DNA of 64,000 bases from Cladorrhinum sp. PSN259. Lineage: Eukaryota; Ascomycota; Sordariomycetes; Sordariales; Podosporaceae. Positions 53,096-63,780 of the stretch are shown here, one piece after another. Each line of letters begins with the position of its first letter. Positions within the stretch are counted from its first letter, which is position 1. The notes beneath the pieces were generated by a model. It saw only the letters and a list, made by a program, of their open reading frames with translations, ran no database searches and was not told where the DNA came from. Made by a program: the position numbers and the translations under genes. The DNA lies in assembly GCA_033725935.1 (NCBI GenBank), contig MU867065.1:620001-684000 (forward strand). The letters are read 5' to 3'.

Positions 53096-54079
53096 ATGGA
53101 AAAATCCCAAGACCTCCCAGAGGTAGTCCGCCAGCCGCAAGAGCCATCAACCCTCCCAGAAGTCGTCCCCGAGCTAGACTCCACACCCCAATATGTCTCG
53201 GAACACGATATGTCTCCTCAGCAGAGACAAGCCCAGGCCGAACGAGACAAATACCCAGCCTACTACGACACGGCGCCCATGATACCGTTCGAATCACCAA
53301 CAACGTCTCCCGACTACGGTCCGGAAGCATATCCAAGTCCAATCACACCAGGAGGAGCAGCGGCATCGCACCTCATCATGAGTCCCGGCAGTTCAGTGCC
53401 CTGGGATACTATTCTTCCCGCCGGCGACAGCACAGACGCGACGCAAGACGAAAAAGCAGAAGCAAAAAGGATATGCGGACTGAAGAAGAAAACATTCATC
53501 ATTGCCGTCGTCTTGGCTTTGTTGGTAGTTATTGCTGCCGTCGTCGGCGGTGTGGTCGGGGCGGTGACAAAGTCAAAATCAAAATCGAACGATGATGCAT
53601 CGTCCACAAACCAGCCTCCGGGAGAGTCTCAAGTAGCGCCGACTGGCACATCCTCTTCTTCTACCGGAACATCTCCTACACAAGTTACGCCGCCGGCACC
53701 AACAAAATCACTCACAAACCTGTCCAACGAGACCTCGCCAGGCGGTATGGCATTGCAGGCCTACTCGGGCGTTAATTTCACTGGTCAAATGACTCGCTTG
53801 CTCAGGATCGAGGGTTATTATGATATACCGTTCGCGGGGCATAGTTACGTCTGGCTGCCGAACGGGACGGACGAGTGCTGCGTTACCTTTTGCACCAACC
53901 GTACTACTGCCACGGGGTGGTGGTGCGAGGAGCGGCGAAGGCCGGAGGCGAGCGAGGTCTTTAGACGGGTGCAGATTTGGTGCGGGCGGAATAATAAAGA
54001 GGTGGCGCCAATCAAGAAGGTCGAGTGTAGCCCGCCTCCTGGGAGCCCTTTGACTGTTGAGCCTGCTAGGATTAAGTGA
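53096..54079 (+). CDS. single-pass membrane protein with Cys-rich C-terminal domain
   Basis: A single exon encodes 327 residues from the ATG at 53096; the in-frame extension to 52982 has no character. Residues 1-125 are Pro/Ser/Gln-rich and probably cytosolic. A basic cluster (LKKK) precedes one membrane helix at about residues 131-156 (FIIAVVLALLVVIAAVVGG), giving a type II-like orientation. A Ser/Thr/Pro linker leads to a C-terminal domain (about 225-315) with DECCVTFC, WWCEE and a late Cys pair, probably disulfide-linked and extracellular. Several sequons are present. This layout is common among unnamed Pezizomycotina proteins; I do not recognise a named family. It lies on the far side of the sidA regulatory region and diverges from sidA. 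Confidence 0.75.
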   Translation: MEKSQDLPEVVRQPQEPSTLPEVVPELDSTPQYVSEHDMSPQQRQAQAERDKYPAYYDTAPMIPFESPTTSPDYGPEAYPSPITPGGAAASHLIMSPGSSVPWDTILPAGDSTDATQDEKAEAKRICGLKKKTFIIAVVLALLVVIAAVVGGVVGAVTKSKSKSNDDASSTNQPPGESQVAPTGTSSSSTGTSPTQVTPPAPTKSLTNLSNETSPGGMALQAYSGVNFTGQMTRLLRIEGYYDIPFAGHSYVWLPNGTDECCVTFCTNRTTATGWWCEERRRPEASEVFRRVQIWCGRNNKEVAPIKKVECSPPPGSPLTVEPARIK

Positions 54080-54392
54080 GTAGTTGACTTGACGATTCTG
54101 TATTTTTTTATTTTGGGGATGTTGTGTTGGAGTTACTGCATTTTAGATGGATTTGAAAAGCGGCGTCTTGAAACTGATATGATACCATGGGGGGATTTGG
54201 AAATTTTTGGATATGGTGGCCAGAAGTACAAGGTTTGATTTCAACAACTCAGGAAAGTTGAGAAATGTCTTTGTAATTATAATAGTAATTCAATTCTTCT
54301 GGATGCAGATAAAAATAAACCAGTTGGGCTTCGAGGACCACCAGGCACAGCCTGAGGCACAACCTGCTCCCCCCATTGACCAATGACTGCCC
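54080..54392. other. intergenic
   Basis: No gene was seen. It holds the 3' untranslated region of the membrane protein gene and sequence leading into the tRNA-like element. Confidence 0.4.
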
Positions 54393-54625
54393 TTTATATA
54401 CAACGTCCCGCATGCATCCTATCACCAGAAGCCCCAATATGGTTGGGCTCCATAGCCCAATGGTATTGGGGTGTGAAGGTAGTTGTCCGGGTCGGGGGTT
54501 CGACTCCCGGCTTGGGCAACTTCTCGACCGCCCGGAAAACCCCCTGAGCCTCGCATCAAGCAAAGCTGGGGGTTTTCGTAGCCTGTGGCCACCACTTCGA
54601 GGGGGTGGTAGCAGGTGAGCTTTTT
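54393..54625 (+). ncRNA. tRNA-like Pol III element (candidate ncRNA or SINE)
   Basis: A TATA-like TTTATATA (54393-54400) is followed by an A-box-like TAGCCCAATGG (54453-54463), an exact B box GGTTCGACTCC (54497-54507), a 9-bp hairpin (AAAACCCCC 54536-54544 with GGGGGTTTT 54568-54576), a second hairpin (CCACC 54589-54593 with GGTGG 54604-54608) and TTTTT at 54621-54625, a Pol III terminator. The box spacing is that of a tRNA gene, but the T-stem has extra G residues and the 7-bp acceptor stem does not form in the standard position, so it is not a normal tRNA. It is either a degenerate tRNA, a SINE copy, or a structured Pol III transcript. The span given runs from TATA to terminator; the start of transcription is unknown. 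Confidence 0.5.
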
Positions 54626-55290
54626 GCTATTTTCCGACCTTTCTCCTTTTCTTTTTTTCCCCTTCTTTTTTTCCTTTTTTTTCTTTTTTTATGGGGGGCG
54701 TGTTGGTTTGGCTTGGTTTGGAAGCGCTACATGTACACTTCTGTGCGACTGTTCTCACAATTTCAGACATCTAGCGTACGTCACTGAATTGTATTCATCC
54801 CATTTTGTTCATGATAGATATTCTACCTGTACTTGTTCGCGTTGTATTTCATTGAACTTGGTATCTAATCTGTATTGCCTAAAATAAGGGCAAAATGCCA
54901 CCTAATCTACTGATTCTAAACCCGCTTTTTAGAATCTAGTAATAAAACAAAGGAAAATTGTTATTGAACACCTGAAGAGGTAGAAGCTGTTGTCCCGTTT
55001 TATCCAACATCTCCGAGTCCCATATGTACCCATGCCAATCTCCCATCTGTACTGAAGTCTTTCCAGCCCAATGATGTACAACAAGGTATCTGATAAACGA
55101 GACAACCCCATAAACAAAATGCAAAGAACCCCGGTCCCCTGAAATATGAACCATCCGTAGTATGCTCCCCCCTCCCTATTTCCAAACGCCCAACGCCGAA
55201 TTCGTGATTTTTTTTCATTCTCATCCCCATCATTGTCTCATTAATTCATAAATCATATGCCCTTCGTCTCGTTCGTGTAGTTGGGAGAAA
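54626..55290. other. gene-free stretch
   Basis: It begins with a long pyrimidine tract (about 54630-54690). No coding frame is supported. Confidence 0.4.
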
Positions 55291-56082
55291 TTACACAACA
55301 ATCTCCATCCCGCTACCCCCCATCATCACGTTGTCCTTCGCCGACGTCTCAATACTCTTGATACACAGCACCTTTGTCGCGTAATCCAAGAGAGACCTCA
55401 GGTTCATGATGACTGCCAGATGCTGCGGTGTAAGAGTCGTGATCTTGTTGCTGTTGTTATTGTTGCTCTCCGAGTCCTCGGTTGACACGGTAGAAGCGGG
55501 CTTCATGACCGTTTCGGTGAGTTGGGAGATGACTTCCATTATTGAGAGGAATCGGTCGACTGATGGGAAATCTGGTTCCATGGAGGAGGTAGAGTCTGAT
55601 GTTTTGTGTTTGAGTAAGGAGTCCAGGATCGTGGCGAGATCTTCTTCTAGGATTGGGGTCGATTGACGGAGAGGAGTGAGGATCGAGTCGAGGGCTGTTT
55701 TTTCGGTTTCCAGGTCCTTGTCGGAGGAATCAGACGAGGCGGGGTCGTCTTTTACGAATTCTGTGGCAGCGTCTTGTTGTTCTCCTTCTTCTTCTGCGGA
55801 TTCAACCGATGGCGTTGGTTTTGATGGTTCCTCGATTTCTTCCGTCTTAGTCTCGGTAGGCGTGGGCTTTGAATCTTCCCGAGAAATGCTGACTTCCTCA
55901 AGATCCTCCATGTCAATCTCCATGCATGGGGGTGGGGAGGCAAGACGCTGGTAGGGAGGGAATTCGACCTCGTCCTCGCACAGCGACATATTCACGAGCA
56001 GTTCGTAGAGGTCGGTCATGTCGGAGTCAAGTTGGAGTGGGGTGATGTTTATGAGGTTTTCTGATTTCTTGTCTAAGTACAT
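55291..56082 (-). CDS. acidic protein of unknown function
   Basis: The supported part is 263 residues from the ATG at 56082 (MYLDKKSENL). It is rich in Glu, Asp, Ser and Thr (about residues 55-130), with a short conserved-looking N-terminal helix (DMTDLYELLVNMSLCEDEVEFPPY) and a C-terminal helical part (HLAVIMNLRSLLDYATKVLCIKSIE) that could form a coiled coil. The frame continues upstream to 56526, but that portion is Arg/Cys-rich and looks non-coding. A different frame at 56073-56510 has more protein-like composition and may contain an upstream exon, but I could not find a convincing splice. No family is recognised. It could be a transcription-associated or scaffold protein, but nothing shows this. 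Confidence 0.5.
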   Translation of the reverse strand: MYLDKKSENLINITPLQLDSDMTDLYELLVNMSLCEDEVEFPPYQRLASPPPCMEIDMEDLEEVSISREDSKPTPTETKTEEIEEPSKPTPSVESAEEEGEQQDAATEFVKDDPASSDSSDKDLETEKTALDSILTPLRQSTPILEEDLATILDSLLKHKTSDSTSSMEPDFPSVDRFLSIMEVISQLTETVMKPASTVSTEDSESNNNNSNKITTLTPQHLAVIMNLRSLLDYATKVLCIKSIETSAKDNVMMGGSGMEIVV

Positions 56083-57434
56083 TTTGAACTGACGATAAAT
56101 AAAAGAAGAAGAATGGAGCTCACTCTTTGTCCATGGTGAAAGGTCTCCCCTTGCGAGGCGGGCAAGGGAAAGTCCTCGTGGTAGGGAGAGTACGAACCCG
56201 TTTCTCTTGCGCCGGGTCTCGCCTTGTCGCTTGACAATATCGAGTTTATTTCTGGACCGGATGGAGAGGATTCCGCGTTGGTGGCCACGGGCGACAAGAC
56301 GGCCGTCATTGCCGCGGTGCCATGGGATGACGTCTGGGGAAGTGGTCTGACGACGGCAATTGGGGCAAGATGGTAAGGATCTTCCACATCCTCTTCTCCG
56401 GGCTGATGAGAGTGGCTGACGGTGAGATTGGTGTGAAGAGAAGTCTCCAAGTGGGGTGGACTTACACCGACAGCTTCGGCATCCCCTGTTTGGGACGACG
56501 ACTGTAGCACTGTATGATCTGTTCATGATGATATCTTTGTGTGACGTTTTCCTCTAGAGAATCGATGGTGATAACTTCAACCTTGCACGGTGAATGAAGG
56601 CGGGGAAATGCCTCATTTATGAACATGGTGTTATTTTTTCCCCTTGGGCTTCACATCTTGGACAAGGTCTCATGCAGGGCGAATGGTCCGTTGATTCCCA
56701 ACACTTCGCGGCAGCATCTGAGTGGTGAGAAAAGTGGTTTTGTCTTTTGCTGATTGGTCCAGCGCAGAACCTTGGATGGTTGGATGCCGGGGGGTCAAAT
56801 CAGGAACATCATCTTCCATTGGGGGAACGTGGTGCATCTGTCATGAAACTGCAGTTACTGCATTCGTGGGGCTTCCCCCGATGGGACTAAATTGGGCTGA
56901 AAATGAGGGCATTTGGCTCATGACTGGCCACGTTCGAGGTCCTCGGGGCCCGTCAATGACGCAAATAGTCTTGGAAACATGGATCCAACGATCGATAATG
57001 CCCATGTGTGTAATTAATCGTTACGACGTGCATACTCTGGCCAATTGAGATGACCGAGGATTGGAAGCTGGGAACTTGGTTAAATTCTGATGGAAATGAT
57101 GCGGGGTGAATTGGTATGTGCCCTGTGAATGCACGCTAAAATTTGGTGAAATCGTACAGGTTCCCCTCTCCATGGCAGGCGAATGCAACTTGTGGTGGTG
57201 GTGAGTGCTTCGACACTGAAGTTTGTTGGCAGGTTGGGCGGTGAGATAAGCCCGGGTGAGGTGCAGGATATGTAGGTGAATGACCAATGAGCGGCCGAAT
57301 ATTCTGTCATTGAATTGCCCCACTTTAATTTTGGCCGACATTTGGCACGCGCCCTGAAGCTTCCAGGCTCTCAGCTTCATCACAGTGCTTGTGCTGGAGT
57401 CGCGACACTCAAAGTCGTCCATCCAGAAACAATC
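56083..57434. other. intergenic between divergent genes, possible upstream exon at 56100-56510
   Basis: This holds the promoters of the acidic protein gene and the WW/FF gene. A minus-strand frame at 56073-56510 has plausible composition but no start/splice evidence. Nothing else was seen. Confidence 0.4.
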
Positions 57435-59225
57435 ATGTCGCTGAAATCAACATACCAAGCTACGCCTCTCCCACCTGGCTGGACCGAACACAAGGCCCCG
57501 ACCGGTCACACATACTATTACAATGCCGAAACCAAGGAATCAACATACAAGCGACCTGTCGCGACAGCCCCTCCACCGCCGTCAGCCCATCCAGCCGGGA
57601 GCTACTGGCAAGCCCAAGCAGTTCCTCAGTTAAAACTCTCCGATCCCAATGTCGCAAACCAGTTTATGGCAGCATATGGCCAACCTCCCCACCAACAACA
57701 TGGACAACGAGGAGGCTTTGGCCAAGGTGGAAGAGGCGGAGGATTCCAACCACGACCAAAACCACAGCCGGTTGACAAACCCAAGTCCAAGGTCGCTATC
57801 CCAGGGTGCGCGCCATGGATCCTGGTTTACACCAAATACGGCCGACGATTTGCCTACAACCCGGAGAAGAACGCAAGCTATTGGCGCATCCCTGAAAAGT
57901 TGATGCCCGCCATTCTCGAGCTGGACAAGGAGCGCATTCGACAAAAGGCAGAAGGCAAGGCGGCGCCTGAGAAGCCACAAGAGGAGAGATCAGAAGATGC
58001 CATTCCAGCGACGGCCACAGCGCCTGAGAGGCCACAAGCCAAAGAACCTACTCCCCACGATTACGACAGCTCCGAGTACGAAGAAGTAGAAGTGACCGAC
58101 GATGAAGACGATGCCAACGAAGACGGAACCGCCTCCTCGAAACGCCTAAGAACCGAAGATCCCTCCGCCTCAGAATCCGGCCCCGTAGAATTCACAGAAG
58201 CAGACATAGCCGCACAACTAGCAGCCATGGGCGCGGAATACGGCGAGGACGACGAAGAATACTACCAAGGCGAAGAAGGCGAAGAAGACACCCAAATGCA
58301 CGATGATGCAGCAGCCGACTACCAAGAAGGCGAAGCCGGTCTCCCCCTTTCCGACTCGGACGCCCGCGAGCTCTTCAAAGACCTCCTAAACGACTTCCGC
58401 ATAAACCCTTACTCCTCCTGGGACAAACTAATCGAGGAAGGAAAAATAATCGACGACCCCAGGTACACCGTCCTTCCAAACACGAGAACCCGTAAAGAAG
58501 TCTGGGAGGAGTGGTCCCGCGCCAAAATAGCTGAGCTGAAGGAACTGCGCGCGAGGGAAGCCAAGAAGGACCCCAAGATACCTTACTTGTCCCTGCTCCA
58601 AGAAAAAGCAACACCAAAGCTGTACTGGGCAGAGTTCAAACGGAGATACAAAAAGGAGGAAGGGATGAAGGATTTGAAGCTATCAGATAAAGACCGCGAG
58701 AGGCTCTACAGGGAACACATTGCGAGACTCAAACTGCCGCAGAGTACCCTCAAGTCTGACCTGAAAAAATTGCTGGAGGGCATACCGATCCGCAAGCTGA
58801 ATAATTCTTGTTCGGTATCGAGCTTACCTTCTGAGGTACTGGCCGATATTCGATACATCTCTCTCGATGCCAAGGTACGAGATGAGTTTGTAGACGCGTA
58901 CATCAGCGGTTTGGGACCGCCGCCTGAAGATGGAGAGGCAACGGGGCAAGAGGAAGATGAAGCCACCAAGAAGGCAAAGGAAGAGAGACAAAAGCGGGAA
59001 AAGGCGTTGCAAGAGCGGGAGAGGGCGGTGGCGGAGGAGAAGAGACGGCAGGAAAAGAAGTTGCAGTTTGAAAGGGCGAGGTTGAGGGGAGAGGAGAGGG
59101 AATTGGAGCGGGCGATGCTGGTTGGTAAGAAGGGGTTGAAGGGGCAGTTGTTGATGGATGGCGGTGCTCAGCCTCCTCAGCCGCCTGTAGTAGGAGGGGG
59201 TGATCAGGAGATGGAGGGAGCATAA
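57435..59225 (+). CDS. WW/FF-domain protein, Urn1/Prp40-like splicing factor
   Basis: A single exon encodes 596 residues from the ATG at 57435. Residues about 10-42 are a WW domain (LPPGWTEHKAPTGHTYYYN, with KRP at the end). A second, weaker WW-like segment lies near 120-150 (PWILVYTKYGRRFAYNPEKNASYW). An acidic stretch (about 205-300) precedes an FF domain at about 302-365 (ARELFKDLLNDFRINPYSSWDKLIEEGKIIDDPRY, with VWEEWSRAKI). The C-terminal third is a charged coiled coil (QKREKALQERERAVAEEKRRQEKK). WW plus FF domains mark nuclear factors that link the phosphorylated RNA polymerase II tail or Prp proteins to the spliceosome (Urn1, Prp40, TCERG1). With two WW-like domains and one clear FF domain, Urn1 is the best match. 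Confidence 0.82.
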   Translation: MSLKSTYQATPLPPGWTEHKAPTGHTYYYNAETKESTYKRPVATAPPPPSAHPAGSYWQAQAVPQLKLSDPNVANQFMAAYGQPPHQQHGQRGGFGQGGRGGGFQPRPKPQPVDKPKSKVAIPGCAPWILVYTKYGRRFAYNPEKNASYWRIPEKLMPAILELDKERIRQKAEGKAAPEKPQEERSEDAIPATATAPERPQAKEPTPHDYDSSEYEEVEVTDDEDDANEDGTASSKRLRTEDPSASESGPVEFTEADIAAQLAAMGAEYGEDDEEYYQGEEGEEDTQMHDDAAADYQEGEAGLPLSDSDARELFKDLLNDFRINPYSSWDKLIEEGKIIDDPRYTVLPNTRTRKEVWEEWSRAKIAELKELRAREAKKDPKIPYLSLLQEKATPKLYWAEFKRRYKKEEGMKDLKLSDKDRERLYREHIARLKLPQSTLKSDLKKLLEGIPIRKLNNSCSVSSLPSEVLADIRYISLDAKVRDEFVDAYISGLGPPPEDGEATGQEEDEATKKAKEERQKREKALQERERAVAEEKRRQEKKLQFERARLRGEERELERAMLVGKKGLKGQLLMDGGAQPPQPPVVGGGDQEMEGA

Positions 59226-59426
59226 TGGTCGTCAATTGAGTTGAACCAAGCAAATACGTGTCAATGTCAATGTCAATGCCAATCCCAATCCTTTTCGTGT
59301 CTTAGTACTATTTACTTTTTTATGAATATACAACACATCTATCCGTATTCAATTTACCAAAAGAACGCTTTTTCTACAATTCAATATCTTTTTTTACTTA
59401 TCCCAACGCCATTTTCTCCATGGTTC

Positions 59427-62425
59427 TCACCATATCCTCCTAGCAACCATCTCATACCTAACAACCCCACTAAAATCCTTATCCTTTTCCTTTTCTTCCT
59501 TGTCCTTGTTCCGCTTATCCCTCTCCTTTAATTTTCTCAATCCCTCCGGATCGTCAGCAAAAATCCACCTCCTTCTGTCCTCGCCGACTTCAACCGTCCC
59601 GTGTCCGCCAGTTCTCCTGCCCTTTGCGTCGAAGCCCTCCTTTTCGGCTTTGCCTAGTGCTATGGCGTGTTCTTTTGCCTTCATTTTGCTGTATCGATCT
59701 CTCGAGTATCTGAGTAATATCATTCCCAGCAATAATTTGACAATTAATAAAAGCAAAAAGATGAGCAAGAAAACGATCACCATCGTGGCGCCTGCTATTA
59801 AATCGTCTGAAGTGAACTGCCATTTGAGCCATAGTTTGGTTCCTACTCCTTCTGTTTGACTTCCAGGGGGCAAGGTGTTGCCATTTTCTGTCGACGAATC
59901 GTAGGGGTAGCCGTAGACTGCGCGGCCTAGGGTGTTGCGGATGAGGTTGTCTAGGCGGTCAAGGGCTGCCACCATTGCCGGAGATGGTGCTGCGGATTCG
60001 ATCGAGAGAGAGGTTTGAGTTGATGGTGGGATGGGAGTCGGTAGGTGTGTGGCGAGAAACATGTTGTAGATTTGGACGGAGGCTCGGATAAAGAGGCAGG
60101 ATAGGGGCAGCAGTGGAAGGCCGAGACGGCGGGTGAGTTGTGGGGTTACGAAGACCTGCGAGTTTGTTAAAATCACATAAACAGCTGCGGAAAAAGGGGG
60201 AGACTTACGTTGGTATAATAATCCTTACATAGAATATCAAGGATCCGACCGTAAAAAGTTGGCTTAATGTTGTTGAACTTGCTGACGTAGGCATGCTTGA
60301 TCCAGTCCACAATCACCTCGCTGCTAATGACCACAATGAACGGTGACAAAACTTCTCCAGCCCACAACCAAGACGGGATAATCGTGAAGCTCGCGGGGAG
60401 AATCGAAGCGTTGTGCAGAGGGAAACTGCTCGGGCCAGGATCATCGCTACCCGCCCCCGGAACTGAGAATCCACCAACTTCGACAATATTGCGCATGGCG
60501 ATAATAATCAACATGATCCACAACTGGAACCGCTCAACAATGTCGGCACATGCCAGCTGAAAGGTGTTCTCCTTCTCGAATCGCTTGAACACGGTGCTCT
60601 TGATCTCGACGAATTGGTTCGACAGCAGCAACGTCATCAAGGCATTAGAGTACGAATTGACGGCTACATTGAGGGCAATGACCTGGTAGAAAAGAATAAC
60701 CGAGTGTAGGACGTTGTATACCAGGGCGCCGAGAAACATTCCAAATGGCAACATGATCTTGGAGCGGCCAGAGCTGTTTCTAGACAGCGTCTCGGCACTA
60801 AAGAGACACTCGAGGACATCCTGACCCAGGGCGGAGAGAAGACGATCGCCAACTTCCAGCAAATTGTAGATAGCGTAGAGCTTGATGGCTGATTGTGCGC
60901 GGATAAAGTGATACATGCGACTAGCATCAAGGTTCATGAGGGCGATAGAACTGAAGATAATGATGAATCCTTGCAAAAGATCGGCCTTGTGGAAAGAAGT
61001 CAGGTTTGAGGGGCTTGACTTGGTACGGCGGTGTCTAAAGATGCCTCCCGAACGGATGCCCGACTTCTTAGACTGAGCACCCGTACTGCTGCTGTGGTTA
61101 CGAGACGTGGCCGGTCGACGAGCGGTAGTGTCAATGGGAATACCTGAAGACTGGCCGGCACCGGTAGTCTCTCGCACCCTGCTCCGACTTCGAGATTCCT
61201 CCGGTCGGCTCTGCCCTTGACTGCTTGCTCCCGACCTTGACCGTCCCCGATGCCCGCGACGCCACATGCGTCCCAACCCATCCCACACGAATCCAATAAG
61301 CCAGCGCACCTCCTTTTGAACCAAATATCCCCACCATCGAACCAATATCGAAAGAGATATACAGAAGCGCATCGGTAATATTGTAAAGGTCCATAACCAA
61401 GCGTCGAGACAGGCCAGCGCGCCGAAAGTAATTGCTCTCTCGAGGAACCAAGGTAGTATCATGACATTCTTGAGCCGCTCAAATTTGATGGCGCTCGATT
61501 CGTATGGTATATCTGTAGTGTACGAGTGGTGAATATACAATGGACTCGGTCGTCGGCCTGCAAGCTCAAGTTGTAGAATGGTAGGTACGGACATTGGAGG
61601 GAGGGGGATCGACGGAGGCATTGGTGATGGAGGGCTCTCGTCGGCGGGGGGTTCATTCCTTCTCGGTGCTTGCGGCGCCTTCAAAGCGGACTGGGTTGGG
61701 TAGTTGCTTCGGCCATCTAGATCAAGAGGGGCTGGTCGTGGAGCTGGATTAAACGAATTGCGCCGACTTGGGGGCAGCTGGACTGGCTGTTGGGTTGTTG
61801 TTGACTTGCTCCTGCTCATGGGCGGTGTCGACAGGGTTCTTCCACTTATATTGGGGCGCGTTGGGAATGTCGCTCGTGAGTTATCCCCTTCAAATCTAGC
61901 ATCTGCACCGTCCAACTGAGGAAACGGATGCTGTTCGGCCGCAGCGGCACGGTTGATGGTCTCGAGAATGCTTGCGGTCAAGGGGGCATGATCGGTCAGT
62001 TTTCGACTTGGAATGGTGGCAACTGGGAGAGACTCCGGAGCAGCAGTCAGCTCTTGCATCTGAGATGCAGATAGGCGCCTGACTCCATCGGGATTGCTTG
62101 TCTTTGTGTTTGATCGGCTTCGTGTCTTTGGTATGGATATGGTCGTCTCTTGGTGGGGTTCTGAAGAGTCGCTCAAAGGGTCGCCATCGGTTTGGCTGTC
62201 ACTCGAAGGATCTGGGGTCGGTACTGCTTTGGTAGGGCTCGACGTCGGTGGCTTGAGCGCGAGGTGAGACTCTGTTGGGGACAATGGCGGGTCGTCTGGT
62301 GTTAAGATGGGTGAAGGTAGATAGGCTCTATTATTCGCAGGTTTGGGCGCATCCGCCGAGCTGTCGCCGAGACCCGACGGTAGCGGCAGCTGTTCAGCTC
62401 GACCAGTCCCGCTGGTGGTCGCCAT
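59427..62425 (-). CDS. TAPT1/Emp65 family ER membrane protein
   Basis: Exons 62425-60209 and 60155-59427 (intron 60156-60208, GTAAGT...CAG, phase 0) give 981 residues. The splice joins ILCKDYYTN to VFVTPQLTRRLGLPLLPL, a contiguous block of the family (Pfam Tapt1, formerly DUF747). Residues 1-300 are disordered and Ser/Pro-rich. The family core (about 310-790) has several membrane helices, beginning with FERLKNVMILPWFLERAITFG and including IIIFSSIALMNLDASRMYHFIRAQS. A further strong helix (MVIVFLLIFLLLLIVKLLLG) is near residue 880, before a basic tail (KLKERDKRNKDKEEKEKDK). Yeast Emp65 partners with Slp1 in protecting soluble proteins from ER-associated degradation, so an ER role is likely. 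Without the splice this would appear as two overlapping genes. An upstream in-frame ATG at 62443 is possible. Confidence 0.88.
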
Positions 62426-63314
62426 GATTATGGTGTCGAGCAACTAGGGAATTTGTCGTTGCACACCATTTCAAAGGTGCTTGAAGGGCAAAAAAGATGA
62501 AGATGCACAAAGGGACACCTTGACGGCGAGACGGGCCTTCGTCAGGTCCAGTTCTGGAATTACAACGCAGCACGAAACATTGCAGGTGGTTGCCCTGCAG
62601 AATCCCGGCTTGGCGGTTCCAATTACGTTGAACCGATGCCCCACTTTTCGCTTCGCTGACAGGCATTCACCAGCTTCATTGTCAACTTCATCCTTCAAAC
62701 ATCAACTTCACCATGAAGAGTAAATCTTCTCAAACTATCATTACCCGATTTACCCGCAAACAATCTGATCAGAACTTTGCAAGACATAAAATTTCCCAGT
62801 CAGGAACAAGAAGATCTGATTGCTATCGGCCCGGGCATTGTTGCGCTGTAACTTTTTCCTTTATTCTACTCGAGCGTTGCAGATAACATCCTACAAGGGC
62901 ATCTGTACTAGAATGCCGAAACTTGAGATGCCTCGGGAAATTCATCAAGCTCTTTCACACGGTTGTTTTACAGACAGCACATTAACAATGTAGCGCCGGT
63001 CGTGCTGTAGCCAGTGCCAGCATCTCGAACGCCAGTCTAGAGCTGCTTAAGAGACTGAGGCAGCTGATAGCTACCAGTTACATGGTGCTGAAGCAAAAAG
63101 CCCATTCATATGATGCGGCTCAACTTCATTGACGCGAGTTGTCTCAAGCAACTTGCAACATAGGATTGCCAAATGAGCGTCACAGCGGCCTCGGTTACAA
63201 AGTATTTAATGGCTTGAATATCCCTCTGCCCTCAGTGACTCGCATATCTACTCGGACTTTTCTCATCATTATCTAGACTTGAGGTCAGTAATCATTGCAA
63301 CAGAACTACCAACC
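62426..63314. other. gene-free stretch between divergent genes
   Basis: No coding frame is supported. It contains the promoters of the TAPT1-family gene and the Cys-rich protein gene. Confidence 0.45.
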
Positions 63315-63780
63315 ATGTGCCATATGTGGGCCACGATCCATCCATGCGGACATGCCGGTACAGACGGCAACTGTTGCATTGCGGCGCCCCTCGCCAACCC
63401 TGAGACGGGCCACAAATCCTTCTGCGGCCGGACCACTTCTAGGCAAGACACTGCTGAGTCTACAACCCCTTGTATCTACTCCTGGTGTTTTTATAATGGC
63501 AGGCCGTGGACCTGTTGTGGGTGCAACACGCGTGTTCGCCAAGGTCTTTGTCCGAACGAGGGCTGTCCGAAATGGCAACATTTTTGCTGCAAGGATTGTA
63601 CACGCGAACGTGAGTCTGGTCACGATATGCGCTCACCGATTCCCAGGAGACGCGAGTTACAGGCTGCTGACTTGTACGTATCTTATAGTGATAACCAGAC
63701 GCAGCGAGCTTCGAACTGACTATGGCAAGAAACAGAGACTTCAAGAACAGAGAAGGAACGCCCGGGAGCGTGATCAGTGA
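63315..63780 (+). CDS. small Cys-rich protein, unknown function
   Basis: Exons 63315-63609 and 63689-63780 (intron 63610-63688, 79 bp, GTGAGT...TAG, with a GCTGAC branch point) give 128 residues. It has about 14 Cys and several His in spaced pairs (MCHMW, HPCGH, GNCC, CCGCN, CPNEGCPKWQHFCCKDC), suggesting a zinc-binding or disulfide-stabilised fold. No signal peptide is visible, so a nuclear or cytosolic zinc-binding protein is more likely than a secreted effector. Exon 2 supplies a basic, Gln/Arg-rich helix (KKQRLQEQRRNARERDQ). Reading through the intron gives an alternative stop at 63717-63719. The family looks like unnamed fungal proteins; I cannot name it. Confidence 0.6.

Noticed and set aside
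54446..54517. Ordinary tRNA gene
   Set aside because: The A and B boxes fit, but the acceptor stem does not pair in the standard position and the T-stem has extra G residues, so it is listed as a tRNA-like element.
56083..56526. Upstream extension of the acidic protein gene
   Set aside because: Arg/Cys-rich in this frame. A competing frame is more protein-like, but the only visible GT-AG pair would give a 35-base intron, which is too short.
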